In this document: in pieces, positions 33,325 to 42,611 of the stretch
Layout: every line of letters starts with the position of its first letter
How positions within the stretch are numbered: the first letter of the stretch is position 1
Source of the DNA: Nocardioides_C sp963700955
GTDB lineage: Bacteria; Actinomycetota; Actinomycetes; Propionibacteriales; Nocardioidaceae
Direction: 5' to 3'
DNA length: 64,000 nt
Assembly: GCA_963700955.1 (NCBI GenBank)
Contig: CAVOZH010000005.1
Location: 1-64,000, forward strand
The notes under the pieces: generated by a model
What the model saw: only the letters and a program-made list of their open reading frames with translations
The model's database searches: none
Told to the model about the DNA's origin: nothing
Translations under genes and position numbers: made by a program

Positions 33325-34500
33325 ATGAATACCGATGCTCTGAAGTACAGCTGGGAGCAGGTCACCAAATCGGGTGACGAGGTTCCGCTCTACTTCTACT
33401 CGCACTTGTTCCTGTCCCACCCAGAGGTTCGGGCCATGTTCCCGATCGCGATGGCGGGGCAGCGCGACAAGCTGGTCGGCGCGCTCGGCCAAATCGTCAG
33501 CAACGTCGACCGGCTCGACGAGGTGACGGCGTTCATCCAGCAGCTCGGACGCGACCACCGGCGCTTCTCGGTCGTCCCCGACCACTACAACGCCGTGGGC
33601 GCTTCGTTGCTCGCCACGCTGAAGCAGTTCCTCGGTGCGGCGTGGACCGACGAGCTCGCGGCGGACTGGGCAGCGGCGTACGGCGTCATCGCCCGCGTCA
33701 TGGTCGAAGCGGCGGAGGAGTCCTCGGACACGAGCCCGGCCTGGTGGGACGCCGAGGTCGTCTCCACCGAGCGGCGGACGATGGACGTCACCGTCGTACA
33801 GCTCCGTCCTGAGCCGCACTACGACTACTCCCCGGGGCAGTCGTTCGCGATGGAGATCCCCCAGCGGCCACGACTGTGGCGCTACTTCAGTCCTGCCAAC
33901 GCCCCGCGGGAGGACGGCACGCTCGAGCTCCACGTGCAGCTGGTCGACGGCGGTCAGGTCAGCAGCGCGCTCGTGCGCTCGCTTCGCATCGGGGACACCG
34001 TGAAGCTGGGTGCGCCGGTCGGTGACCAGATCACCAGGCAGCAGGGCGACCAGCGCGACCTGCTCCTGGTTGCCGGTGGGACCGGCCTGGCGCCGTTGCG
34101 CTCCGTCGTGGAGCAGGTCGACCGCGAGTGGAACGATCAGGGCTCGGGGCCCCGCGTCCACCTCTTCCACGGTGCGCGCGTGCCCTGGAACCTCTACGAC
34201 CGAGACCTGCTCACCGGCCTGGCCCGGACCCGGTCCTGGTTCGAGTACACCGAGGTCGTCTCCGGCGACCGGTCCTACCCCGGTGCCCGGGGCATGGTCG
34301 GCTCGGTCGCAGCGCGAAAGCAGCCCTGGCACGGATGGTCGGCCGTGGTCTGCGGCGGGCCTCAGATGGTGAACCACACCGTTGACGAGCTGATCGCGGC
34401 CGGCATCCAGCCAGACGACATCAGCTATGAACAATTCCACCACGTCGGTGCCGGTGACACGGATGACGCGGAAGCCACCAGGTCAGGTGATGACAAGTGA
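33325..34500 (+). CDS. Flavohaemoprotein (globin + FAD/NAD reductase)
   Basis: 391 aa from ATG 33325. The globin domain (1-135) has VPLYFYSHLFLSHPEVRAMFPI, the proximal His in LGRDHRRFSV, and LLATLKQFLGAAWT. The reductase domain (about 150-385) has PGQSFAMEIP, WRYFSPAN (FAD), VAGGTGLAPLRSVVE (NAD) and CGGPQMVNHTVDELIAAGI. It resembles the actinobacterial flavohaemoglobin-like oxidases. Expected activity is NO dioxygenation. The next gene's start overlaps its stop (GTGA). Confidence 0.92.
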   Translation: MNTDALKYSWEQVTKSGDEVPLYFYSHLFLSHPEVRAMFPIAMAGQRDKLVGALGQIVSNVDRLDEVTAFIQQLGRDHRRFSVVPDHYNAVGASLLATLKQFLGAAWTDELAADWAAAYGVIARVMVEAAEESSDTSPAWWDAEVVSTERRTMDVTVVQLRPEPHYDYSPGQSFAMEIPQRPRLWRYFSPANAPREDGTLELHVQLVDGGQVSSALVRSLRIGDTVKLGAPVGDQITRQQGDQRDLLLVAGGTGLAPLRSVVEQVDREWNDQGSGPRVHLFHGARVPWNLYDRDLLTGLARTRSWFEYTEVVSGDRSYPGARGMVGSVAARKQPWHGWSAVVCGGPQMVNHTVDELIAAGIQPDDISYEQFHHVGAGDTDDAEATRSGDDK

Positions 34501-35231
34501 CGCAAGAGCACGGACAGGGCTTTCCCTACTACCGATCCCCCTCCGCCATCCGGAACGAGGAGTTCACGCACAGGATGCGCGGGCTGGACGAGGACGAGGT
34601 GCGCGAGTACCTCAGCCTCCTCGCCGACCAGGTGCAGGCGGGCGACCACGAGCGCGCGGCGCAACGGTCAGAGATCGAACGCCTTCGCGACGAGGTCCAC
34701 CGGCTGCGTGAGGAGTCCGAGGACACCTCGGCTGACATCAGCCCGCAGGCGGTGGCGCTCTTCAGCCAAGCCCAACAGGTGGCCGACCAGCTGGTCGAGG
34801 AGGCCGTGCGCCACGCCCGTGACCTGATGACCTCTGCCCGGAACCAGCAGCGGGACATCCTCCAGCGCGCTCACGAGGCGGCCGAGGAGGCTGTCAGGAG
34901 GACCGGCGCGACGCGGGTCGAGGCACCACCGAGCGGGTACACGACTCCGGTCCCGGAGGTCGAGTACGTCCGGACCTTCGCCCGGGTGGCTCAGGTCCAG
35001 CTTCGTTCGGTTCTCGACGCCCTCGCGGAGCAGGTCGACAGGCTCGGTGACGTGCCCGAGGTGGACCGCGGCGTGCGCGACGTCGAACAGCGGGACTTCT
35101 CGTGGCCGCACACTGGCGCACAGCAGGAGCACCCGAGGTCCGACAGCAGCGTGGCTGAGCCGCGGAACGAGAACGAGGGGCCGACCACTTACGAGCGGGT
35201 CTGGAGCGTCCAGCGGCGGGCGATCGAGTAG
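34497..35231 (+). CDS. DivIVA-domain protein coupled to flavohaemoglobin
   Basis: 244 aa from GTG 34497. Residues 14-48 have the DivIVA start (IRNEEFTHRMRGLDEDEVREYLSLL). A coiled-coil from about 50 to 150 follows (SEIERLRDEVHRLREESE, QQRDILQRAHEAAEEA). A second helical part ends with a flexible tail. DivIVA proteins mark cell poles or septa. Being read from the flavohaemoglobin stop is unexpected; a structural or regulatory link to NO response is possible but unproven. Confidence 0.85.
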   Translation: MTQEHGQGFPYYRSPSAIRNEEFTHRMRGLDEDEVREYLSLLADQVQAGDHERAAQRSEIERLRDEVHRLREESEDTSADISPQAVALFSQAQQVADQLVEEAVRHARDLMTSARNQQRDILQRAHEAAEEAVRRTGATRVEAPPSGYTTPVPEVEYVRTFARVAQVQLRSVLDALAEQVDRLGDVPEVDRGVRDVEQRDFSWPHTGAQQEHPRSDSSVAEPRNENEGPTTYERVWSVQRRAIE

Positions 35232-35251
35232 CCCGAGCGCCTCGAACGGAC

Positions 35252-35292
35252 GAGTGCGGAACGCGCCGGGTCGCCCGGCGCGTTCCGCACTC
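35252..35292. terminator. Strong bidirectional terminator
   Basis: GTGCGGAACGCGCCGGG (35254-35270) pairs perfectly with CCCGGCGCGTTCCGCAC (35274-35290) around TCG, and two more pairs extend it to 35252/35292. The 19-bp stem separates the convergent haemoglobin operon and sigma-factor operon. Confidence 0.8.
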
Positions 35293-35309
35293 TCGTCTCT
35301 CGTGACGCC

Positions 35310-36254
35310 TCAGTCGCGGTGCCTCACACCGTCCGCCACCTCGACAACCTGGTCCCTGGTGAAGCTGGCAGGGGCGTTGAGCGAGAACGGTGTCCCGTCA
35401 GGCGTGCGACCCTCGAGAACCCAGCCCTCGCTGCCCCGGCCGATCGTGGCGGCGCGGCCGGACACCTCGACGGTGCTCACGTCGGTGGCGCCGTACCCGG
35501 CCAGGCCGGGGGAGAGCTCATCGAGAAGGACGACGCCCAGGCTCTCGCCGTCGCGGCCGGTGAACTGCACGATCTTGTCCTCCTTGTACGCCGTCGGGGT
35601 CCAGCCCTCAGGGGCGACGGTGAGGACGAGGTCGACCTGCTGGGGGCGGTCGGTGAGCGAGTCCGCGAACGCCTCGACGCGGTCGGGATCGGCGAAGCTG
35701 CCGCGACCGGCCACGCCCACGACGTCTCCGTCGGACTCGGTCCAGGCGACGATCACCGCCGAGTCGGCTCCGGTGAACAAGACGCCGTCCTGACCCTGGA
35801 CGTGGACGTGTTCGGCGTCGTCGGGGATCGTCCAGTGGTCGAGCGACTCGGGGACGATGACGCTCAGCCGGTCCGGGCCCGCGCCACGGTACTGCGCCAT
35901 CGTGAACGTGCCGTCTCGCTCGAAGACCGGCTCCCCGAGCCCCGAGGGAATGCTGGTGGCGGTGAGCGGGAAGGTCATCGGCTCGACCGGGCCGAGCGCG
36001 ATCGCCCCCGAGCTGTCCATCCCGAGCAGGGACGGGGCGAGGACAGCGGCTGCGGCGACCGTGGCCGCTGCCAGCCCGAGTCCGATCACGCGGCGGCGCA
36101 GGTGTCGGCGGGGCCGGAACGCCACGACGGTCTCAGCCGGGACGGCTGCGCGCTGGAGCTCCTCCTGCAGGGAGGCGCGGGCGCGATCCATGACCCCCGG
36201 GCTCGGGTGGGTCGGGGCAGGGCCGTGGGTGCGGAGAAGGTCGAGGTCGTTCAT
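35310..36254 (-). CDS. Membrane anti-sigma-like protein (CU044_5270-type)
   Basis: 314 aa from ATG 36254. Cytoplasmic N-terminus (MNDLDLLRTHGPAPTHPSPG), a basic turn (FRPRRHLRRR), one membrane helix (VIGLGLAAATVAAAAVLAPS), then a long extracytoplasmic domain. Its start overlaps the sigma stop (ATGA). It probably binds the ECF sigma through its N-terminus and senses outside conditions. No classical zinc anti-sigma HxxxCxxC is visible. Confidence 0.8.
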   Translation of the reverse strand: MNDLDLLRTHGPAPTHPSPGVMDRARASLQEELQRAAVPAETVVAFRPRRHLRRRVIGLGLAAATVAAAAVLAPSLLGMDSSGAIALGPVEPMTFPLTATSIPSGLGEPVFERDGTFTMAQYRGAGPDRLSVIVPESLDHWTIPDDAEHVHVQGQDGVLFTGADSAVIVAWTESDGDVVGVAGRGSFADPDRVEAFADSLTDRPQQVDLVLTVAPEGWTPTAYKEDKIVQFTGRDGESLGVVLLDELSPGLAGYGATDVSTVEVSGRAATIGRGSEGWVLEGRTPDGTPFSLNAPASFTRDQVVEVADGVRHRD

Positions 36255-36859
36255 GAGTGCTCCCGTGCGGAGAAGGTGGTGGCGGGTTCGGCGAGGCGGG
36301 CCTGGACGAGGCGTCGGGCGCGGTGCAGGCGCGACCTGACCGTCCCGACCGGGATGTCGAGGACTCCGGCCACGTCGGCGTACGTGAGGTCACCCCAGGC
36401 GACGAGCAGGAGGACCTCCCGGTCCCGGTGGTCGAGTGCCGCGAGCGCGGAGGCGAGACGCGGCCGGAGCAGCTCGGCATCGAGCCGGTCGTGGGTCGCG
36501 TCCCAGTCCTCGCCGGCGCTGCTCCCGACGTAGGCGCGTGCCAGCGCCCGGTAGCGAGTGACCTCCTCGCGCTGGTGGCGACGCAGCAGGTTGGCGGCGA
36601 TGCCGTAGAGCCACGGCCTCACGTCGAGGCTCTCGGGACGGTACGTCGACCGCTTGCGGAACGCCGTCAAGAAGACCTCACTGAGGAGGTCGTCGGCCAG
36701 CTGACCGACGCGGCGACTCAGGTAGCGATGGATCTGGTCGCCGTGCCGCTCGAAGACCTCCGCGAACGCCTCGGCCCGACTCAGCGAAGCCACGATCAGC
36801 TCGTGGTCCGTGGCCGAGGCGCTCAACGGTGGCGGCGCGTGTTCAGAAATGGCTGTCAT
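36251..36859 (-). CDS. ECF-family RNA polymerase sigma factor
   Basis: 202 aa from ATG 36859. Region 2: FAEVFERHGDQIHRYLSRRV, then DDLLSEVFLTAFRKRSTYRP and PWLYGIAANLLRRH. Region 4: LDHRDREVLLLVAWGDLTYA with DVAGVLDIPVGTVRSRLHRARR. It is coupled to the anti-sigma-like gene. Divergent from the nitroreductase-like gene at 37080. Confidence 0.92.
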   Translation of the reverse strand: MTAISEHAPPPLSASATDHELIVASLSRAEAFAEVFERHGDQIHRYLSRRVGQLADDLLSEVFLTAFRKRSTYRPESLDVRPWLYGIAANLLRRHQREEVTRYRALARAYVGSSAGEDWDATHDRLDAELLRPRLASALAALDHRDREVLLLVAWGDLTYADVAGVLDIPVGTVRSRLHRARRLVQARLAEPATTFSAREHS

Positions 36860-36983
36860 ACCCCTACATCGCAGAAGCCGCGGTTCGAGTTCGCGGACCC
36901 TGGCCGGCTGTGGAAGACCTGCCCATCATGCGGTGGCGATGCCTTGCGATCCGCACGCCACTCCGACGTCACGAGCGGCAGGC

Positions 36984-36998
36984 AGGACCTTGGGTCCT
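36984..36998. promoter_or_regulatory. 15-bp palindrome upstream of nitroreductase gene
   Basis: AGGACC-TTG-GGTCCT lies 82 bases before ATG 37080 and in the 220-base divergent region shared with the sigma gene. Perfect six-base arms. It could be a regulator site for either gene. Confidence 0.4.
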
Positions 36999-37079
36999 TG
37001 CGGTGGGAGTGGGTCAGCGGAACAGTCGCTCGTTGGGGCAGGGCTTGATCGTCGTACGTCGCCGAGGAGGGAGGTCGTG

Positions 37080-37589
37080 ATGCCTGGCTTGGGGCACGTG
37101 TGGTCTCGGAGCACCGGGTGGTTGTACGGGGTCAAGCGGTGGATGTACCGCGGTGGCAGACCTGGAGGCCTGGCTCGAGTGATGAACCGGGCGTCGGCGC
37201 TCCAGTTCTCCGCGGGTGTCCTGTCCCCGAAGCGCGCGATGACCCTGGAGGTGACCGGACGACGCAGCGGTCGGCTGATCTCGTTCCCGGTCGTGGTCGC
37301 CGACTACCAGGGCGAGCGCTATCTCGTCGCGATGCTCGGCAACGAGGCGAACTGGGTGCGTAACGTCCGTGCGGCCGCCGGACGAGCAGTGCTGCGCCGC
37401 AAGAGTCGCGAGGACGTGCGGCTCGAAGAGGTCGACATCGGGGCGCGTGCCCCCATCCTGCGTCGCTACCTGGCGCTCGCGCCGGGAGCCCGCCCCCACA
37501 TCCCGGTGGACCGGCACGCGCCACTTGCCGAGTTCGAGAGCATCGCTGCGCAGTTCCCGGTCTTTCGCATCGTCACAGTTCCTTCGTGA
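37080..37589 (+). CDS. Deazaflavin-dependent nitroreductase / quinone reductase family protein
   Basis: 169 aa from ATG 37080 behind GGAGGGAGG. The core reads ALEVTGRRSGRLISFPVVVADYQ and RYLVAMLGNEANWVRNVRAAAGRAVLRR, which is the split-barrel F420-binding layout (TGRRSGxxRxxPV, GxxxWxxNxxAxP). It should use F420H2 to reduce quinones or nitro compounds. No F420 biosynthesis genes are in the window. Confidence 0.85.
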   Translation: MPGLGHVWSRSTGWLYGVKRWMYRGGRPGGLARVMNRASALQFSAGVLSPKRAMTLEVTGRRSGRLISFPVVVADYQGERYLVAMLGNEANWVRNVRAAAGRAVLRRKSREDVRLEEVDIGARAPILRRYLALAPGARPHIPVDRHAPLAEFESIAAQFPVFRIVTVPS

Positions 37590-37621
37590 TCCGCCACTCC
37601 GGCCTCGGGTAGCGTCGTCGC

Positions 37622-39604
37622 ATGGACGGCGGTGAGGCGACGATCGTGATCGTGGACGATGTGTCCGAGGTCCGTCTGCTGATCAAGACACGGCTGCGGG
37701 TGTCGGGGCGGTTCCGCGTGGTCGGTGAGGGTGTCGACGGAGCTGACGCCGTCGAGCTGGCCCGCGAGCACAAGCCGGAGCTGATGTTGCTCGACGTCTC
37801 GATGCCGGGCGTGGACGGTCTGGAGGCGTTGCCCGAGGTCCTGGCCGCGTCGCCGGCCACACGCGTCGCGCTGTACAGCGGTTTCGAGGAGCAGGGACTG
37901 GTGGAGAGGGCCCACGAGCTCGGTGCCGCTGCGTTCATCGAGAAGTCCGCACCGGTCGACTCCCTCATCGACCGCCTGCTGGTGGTGGCTGCCCAGGGCG
38001 TGGAGCGCGTCGGCGACGAGGTCTTGCGGGAGCAGGCAGTGGCTGCCACAGGCGACCAACCCGGCACTCCAACCGCCGACCAGTCGGTCCTCGACGAGCA
38101 CCTCGAGCGGTTCCGGGAGGTCTTCGAAGAGGCCGCCATCGGCATGGCGACGATGACGCTGACCGGCCACCTCGTGCGAGCGAACCGTGCCCTGGCCGCT
38201 CTCGTGCAGCGCCCGGGCGCCGGGCTCGTCGGTCTCTTCTACGGCGACCTCACAGATGGCCAGGGCGCGCAGGTCACAAGCGCCCTCGAGGACATCCGCC
38301 GGCGGCCCCTCGACGTCGTACAGCTGGAGCACGGCCTTGCCAGTGGCGTCGACGGTCGGCGAGTCCGCGCAACGCTGGCCCCCGTCCGTGACTCCGGTGG
38401 ACGGGCTCTGTACCTGTTCCTCCAGGTACAAGACGTCACCGCGGAGAGGGCCGCTGTCGAGGAGCTGCGCAGGAGCGAGGAGCGTTTCCGGCTCCTGGTC
38501 GAGGCCGTTGAGGACTACGCCATCTTCATGCTCGACCCGACCGGACACGTCGTCAGCTGGAACGGCGGGGCGCAACGCAGCAAGGGCTACACCGCCGAGG
38601 AGATCATCGGCCAGCACTTCCGGGTGTTCTACCCGCCTGAGGTCCAGCAGCGGAAGCATCCTGAGAAGGAGCTGGAGATCGCGCTGCGCGAGGGGCACTA
38701 CGAGGAGGAGGGGTGGCGCATCCGCAAGGACGGTTCGCGATTCTGGGCCAACGTCCTGATCACCTCCGTCTTCAACGCGTCCGGCGAGCACATCGGCTTC
38801 GCCAAGGTCACGCGCGACACGACCGATCGGCGGCGTCTGGCAGAAGAGCGGGAACACGCCGCACAGGAGCTCGGGGCCGCCAACTCCAAGCTGGAGTCGC
38901 TCAACGAGGAGCTCCGGGCAGCGGCCCAGGACGAGGCGAAGTTCCTGGCTGTGACCGCGCACGAGCTTCGCACGCCAGTCGGGGTGCTCGGCGGGTCGGC
39001 GGAGCTGCTCTCGCGTCACTGGCCCCAGCTCACCGACGAGGAGCGAACCGAGCTGTTCGACTCGATGGCGACGAGCACGGGCCGGCTTCGGCGGTTGCTC
39101 GCGGATCTGCTGACGGCCTCACGGCTGCAGGCCAGCGCGCTCGAGGTGCGCCCCGAGCCAGTGCCGGTCGCCGACGTCGTGGCGGAGGCGATCGCAACCC
39201 TTCGGGGTACGCGGCCCGACGCCGAGATCCTCGCCGAGGTACCAGCCGATCTCACCGTTGTCGCCGACCGCGACCGTCTCGCCCAGGCTCTGGACAACCT
39301 GCTCACCAATGCCCTGCGCCATGGCGCCCCGCCCGTCCAGGTGGCGGCCCACGCCGACTCGGGCAGGGTGGTGATCCGGGTCAGTGACCAGGGGGCCGGT
39401 GTGTCCGTGTCCATGCAACCCAGGCTCTTCCAGCGGTTCGCCACAGGCCGTAGCAAGGGTGGGACGGGGTTGGGGCTCTTCATCGTCCGCGAGCTCGCGC
39501 GGGCGCAGGGCGGCGACGCCCTCTACGAGCCTGCGACGTCCGAGACGCCGGCAGGGGCCTTCGTCATCAGCCTGCCGCAAGCACCCTCGCCCTCAGCGGC
39601 CTAG
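37622..39604 (+). CDS. REC-PAS-PAS hybrid histidine kinase
   Basis: 660 aa from ATG 37622. N-terminal receiver (1-120) with DD at 12-13, phospho-acceptor Asp58 in LMLLDVSMPG, and a Lys in IEKSAP. PAS one (about 150-275) and PAS two (about 285-405: DYAIFMLDPTGHVVSWNGGA, then IIGQHFRVFYPPE). HisKA with AVTAHELRTPVGVLGGS, and HATPase with NLLTNALRHG and GTGLGLFIVRELA. Cytoplasmic: no membrane helix. The receiver sits before the kinase, so it may be an input that tunes the kinase. The partner is probably the REC-ATPase gene downstream. Confidence 0.9.
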   Translation: MDGGEATIVIVDDVSEVRLLIKTRLRVSGRFRVVGEGVDGADAVELAREHKPELMLLDVSMPGVDGLEALPEVLAASPATRVALYSGFEEQGLVERAHELGAAAFIEKSAPVDSLIDRLLVVAAQGVERVGDEVLREQAVAATGDQPGTPTADQSVLDEHLERFREVFEEAAIGMATMTLTGHLVRANRALAALVQRPGAGLVGLFYGDLTDGQGAQVTSALEDIRRRPLDVVQLEHGLASGVDGRRVRATLAPVRDSGGRALYLFLQVQDVTAERAAVEELRRSEERFRLLVEAVEDYAIFMLDPTGHVVSWNGGAQRSKGYTAEEIIGQHFRVFYPPEVQQRKHPEKELEIALREGHYEEEGWRIRKDGSRFWANVLITSVFNASGEHIGFAKVTRDTTDRRRLAEEREHAAQELGAANSKLESLNEELRAAAQDEAKFLAVTAHELRTPVGVLGGSAELLSRHWPQLTDEERTELFDSMATSTGRLRRLLADLLTASRLQASALEVRPEPVPVADVVAEAIATLRGTRPDAEILAEVPADLTVVADRDRLAQALDNLLTNALRHGAPPVQVAAHADSGRVVIRVSDQGAGVSVSMQPRLFQRFATGRSKGGTGLGLFIVRELARAQGGDALYEPATSETPAGAFVISLPQAPSPSAA

Positions 39605-39681
39605 CCCACCGGGTGGCCCAGAGCAGACTGCACCGGCGGCTCCGAGTGGTATGTGCACCGGCCCGAGCCTAGGCTGCGAAC

Positions 39682-40422
39682 ATGGCGATCCGTGTGCTGC
39701 TTGTCGACGACGTCGCCGAGGAGCGCCGACTGGTTCGGATGGCGCTGCGCTTCCGCGGCGGCTTCGACGTGGTGGCCGAAGCCAGCCACGGCGGTGAGGC
39801 AGTTCGCCTCGCCGAGTCGTTGAGACCGGACATAGTGGTACTCGACCTGGGACTGCCCGACATCGCGGGCCACGAGCTGCTCAGCCGCATCCGGTTCTGC
39901 TCGCCCGGATCCAAAGTAGTGGTCTTCTCCGGAGCCGACTCGCGGGACCGGCCGTTGATCGTGGACCAGGTCGAGGGCTACGTCGTCAAGGACGTCGAGC
40001 TCGACTACCTCGTGGACCTGCTCGAGTCTGTCGTCCAGCCAAGCGATACCGAGGCCGTCCTCGACCTTCCGCACGCGCTGACCAGCGCCGGCACAGCGCG
40101 ACGTTTCGTCGCCGAGCAGGTCACGGAGTGGAAGCTCGAGGAGCTGCTCGACGACGCGCTCCTGGTGGCCAGCGAACTGGCGGCGAACGCGGTCACCCAC
40201 GCGGACTCGCCCTGCCGCATTCGGCTCTCGCTCAACCCCGCCACCCTCCGGATCGACGTGATCGACACCGGGGAGGGCACTCCCGAACCGCAGCCGGCCA
40301 GTGCGACGGCTGAGCACGGGCGCGGCCTGCATCTGGTCGACGCTCTCACCAGCGCATGGGGCCTCGAGGTCGTCCCAGGTGAGGGAAAGCTGGTGTGGGC
40401 AGAGCTGCCGAGACCCACATAG
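39682..40422 (+). CDS. Receiver fused to RsbW-like ATPase (anti-sigma kinase type)
   Basis: 246 aa from ATG 39682. REC (1-120): DD at 9-10, Asp55 in VVLDLGLPD, and Lys in VVKDVE. HATPase_c_2 (about 130-245): ELAANAVTHA at 165-174 (N box), VIDTGEG (D-x-G), and GRGLHLVDAL (G box). This is the ATPase of RsbW/anti-sigma serine kinases, here under a receiver instead of free. Upstream hybrid kinase and downstream SpoIIE phosphatase make it the likely switch of a partner-switching circuit. No STAS antagonist is in view. Confidence 0.88.
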   Translation: MAIRVLLVDDVAEERRLVRMALRFRGGFDVVAEASHGGEAVRLAESLRPDIVVLDLGLPDIAGHELLSRIRFCSPGSKVVVFSGADSRDRPLIVDQVEGYVVKDVELDYLVDLLESVVQPSDTEAVLDLPHALTSAGTARRFVAEQVTEWKLEELLDDALLVASELAANAVTHADSPCRIRLSLNPATLRIDVIDTGEGTPEPQPASATAEHGRGLHLVDALTSAWGLEVVPGEGKLVWAELPRPT

Positions 40423-40508
40423 CCAACGTGTGCGCCCGGTCGGTGGGCAGGCCCTTTGGGGTCGAAGGTCCCATGTGAGGGGCTTCGACATCCTGACACG
40501 ATGGATGG

Positions 40509-42587
40509 GTGGCGAAACAGGCCGGTGGGGCCAAGGACCTCCTGATCGGTCCGCGGTCGGCTCGGCCCGACCGCGGGATCGACATCTACCTCCTGCTCGC
40601 TGCCACCTTCGCCGCAGTCGCGGTCTACATCGCGGGCCTGCTGCTCGATGTCCTGCCGCCCCGAGGGCTCACGGTCGCGTTCTTCGCGGCCACCCCCATC
40701 TATGCGGCGCTCTCCCTGGTCGTGCTCGAGACCCGTGCCAGGGCTGACCGGGACGAGAGGCTCGCCTGGGTCAGCGCCGGCCTCGCGGTCGGCATGGTGG
40801 CGATGGTGCTTCAGGTCATCTCGTTCCCCGTGGTCTCGCCGGGCGGCGGGTTGTTCGGCACCGGTGACCAGGCCAACGCGAGCCTCTACCTGCTGTTCCA
40901 CGTTGCGCTGGGCGCCGGTGCCGCCGCCGGCGCACTCGGGGTCCCGCTCGTCTGGCGGCGGCCCAGCGTGGTCGTCGGCTGGGTCGTGTCGCTGCTGCTG
41001 GCGGTGGACGTCGTCCCGCTGCCCGAGCTCATCGATCCAGGCGCGGCCTACACACCCCTCTTCGTCGGAGCGGAGGTCGTGCTCGCCGCCCTCCTCGCCG
41101 GCGTCACCGCACTCTGGGTCCTGCGCGTGGGTCGCTCCGCAGCAGCGCTCCATGGCTGGATCGGGGTCGCGCTGTCCTTGTCGGTCTACGACGTCGTCCT
41201 CAACGCGATCAGTGGCCAGCGGTTCGAGGCGGTGTGGTGGGGAAGCCTCTCGCTTCGTGTGGCGGCCTACCTCGTGCTCGCGTTCGGTTCGCTGGCCGCC
41301 GTACTGGCTCGGCTGCGCGACGCCGAGTCCTACAGCGAGTCCGAGCTCGACCGCCGTGAGTCCCAGCTTCGGAGCTCGCTCTCTGTCACAGCCGGACTGC
41401 TGACGTCCGCCGAGGACCTCTCCCGCGCGGTCACCTCCGGCCAGGTCGCCGACGTCCTGAGCGCCAACGCCCGCGTCACCGCGGGAGCGACCTACGCGTC
41501 GGTGGTCGTCGGGCGGAGGGGTGAGTCGTTGCGTCTGCTCGGAGCCGACGGGTACGACGCCGCCATGCGCAGCCGGCTCACCGACATCGACTGGGACATG
41601 GGGTTGCCGCCACCGCACGTGCTCGCGATAGGGGAGCCGCTCTTCCTCGAGACGCATAGCGACATCCGGGAGCGCTTCCCACGGGTCAGCGAGCTGCCGA
41701 TGGGCAGGGCGGCCGCACTCGCCGCTCTTCCGATCAAGGTCCGGGGCGAACCGATCGGCGTCATCTCGGTATGGGACGTCGACCCCAGGCAGTGGTCTCC
41801 GATCCAGCGACGGCTGCTGGCGGGTCTGGCCGCGCAAGGCGGACAGGCGATCGCCCGGGCGCAGGCCTACGAGGAGCAGGCGGCCGCCGCCCGCACGTTG
41901 CAGGCCTCGCTGCTCCCCTCGCGCCTCCCGGAGCCGGATCGGCTGGATCTCGCTGCCAGCTACCAGCCTGCCGAGGACGGCCTGCTGGTGGGCGGCGACT
42001 GGTACGACTGCCTGGTCCTCGGTGACGGCCAGATCGCCCTCGTCGTGGGCGACGTCATGGGCAAGGGCCTCCATGCGGCGGCGCAGATGGGGCAGATCAG
42101 GATGGCGGTCCGCTCCGTCGCCGCCTTGGACCCTTCGCCCTCAGCGGTCCTCAGAGCGCTGGACGACCTGAACATCGAGCTCGGCAACGACGAGATCGTC
42201 ACCATGGCCTACGTGCTGGTCGACCCAGCGCTCGGGGTGGCGCGGGTTGCCCGTGCGGGGCATCTGCCGCCCGCGCTGGTGCACCCCGAGGGAAAGGTGG
42301 AGCTGATCGACGCCGGCAGCTCGGCACCCCTCGGCGCCCCGCACGGGGAGCGGGTCGAGGCGGAGTTCAGCCTGCCCCTCGGTTCCCTCCTGGTGCTCTA
42401 CACCGACGGTCTGGTCGAGGACCGCGTCACGGGCCTGGATCGCGGAATGAGCCAGCTCGTCCTCTCCCTCGAGAACATGGCGCCCTACGGGGAGCCGGTC
42501 GGTGAGCTCGCCGCACGGCTGCTCCTGGAGTGCCGCTCCGACCGCGGCCAGGACGACGTCGCCCTCCTGATGGCCCGTTACACGTAG
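40509..42587 (+). CDS. Membrane SpoIIE/PP2C serine phosphatase with GAF domain
   Basis: 692 aa from GTG 40509. About seven or eight membrane helices in the first 285 residues, a helical linker, a GAF domain (about 310-455: LSANARVTAGATYASVVVG, AALAALPIKVRGEPIGVISV), and the PP2C phosphatase (about 475-690: LPEPDRLDLAASYQPAEDGL, VGGDWYDC, GDVMGKGLHAAAQM, LYTDGLVEDR, GQDDVALLM). These are the RsbU/SpoIIE metal and active-site motifs. Likely removes phosphate from a STAS protein in answer to a membrane or GAF signal. Confidence 0.9.
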   Translation: MAKQAGGAKDLLIGPRSARPDRGIDIYLLLAATFAAVAVYIAGLLLDVLPPRGLTVAFFAATPIYAALSLVVLETRARADRDERLAWVSAGLAVGMVAMVLQVISFPVVSPGGGLFGTGDQANASLYLLFHVALGAGAAAGALGVPLVWRRPSVVVGWVVSLLLAVDVVPLPELIDPGAAYTPLFVGAEVVLAALLAGVTALWVLRVGRSAAALHGWIGVALSLSVYDVVLNAISGQRFEAVWWGSLSLRVAAYLVLAFGSLAAVLARLRDAESYSESELDRRESQLRSSLSVTAGLLTSAEDLSRAVTSGQVADVLSANARVTAGATYASVVVGRRGESLRLLGADGYDAAMRSRLTDIDWDMGLPPPHVLAIGEPLFLETHSDIRERFPRVSELPMGRAAALAALPIKVRGEPIGVISVWDVDPRQWSPIQRRLLAGLAAQGGQAIARAQAYEEQAAAARTLQASLLPSRLPEPDRLDLAASYQPAEDGLLVGGDWYDCLVLGDGQIALVVGDVMGKGLHAAAQMGQIRMAVRSVAALDPSPSAVLRALDDLNIELGNDEIVTMAYVLVDPALGVARVARAGHLPPALVHPEGKVELIDAGSSAPLGAPHGERVEAEFSLPLGSLLVLYTDGLVEDRVTGLDRGMSQLVLSLENMAPYGEPVGELAARLLLECRSDRGQDDVALLMARYT

Positions 42588-42611
42588 CCGGCGGGAGGGG
42601 CCGCTGCCCTG

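Noticed and set aside
39601..39681. Promoter or RNA between the kinase and the REC-ATPase genes
   Set aside because: Only 77 bases with no motif; read-through is as likely.
40005..42074. 689-codon minus-strand frame
   Set aside because: It is antisense to the REC-ATPase and SpoIIE genes, whose motifs are clear; high GC keeps the other frame open.
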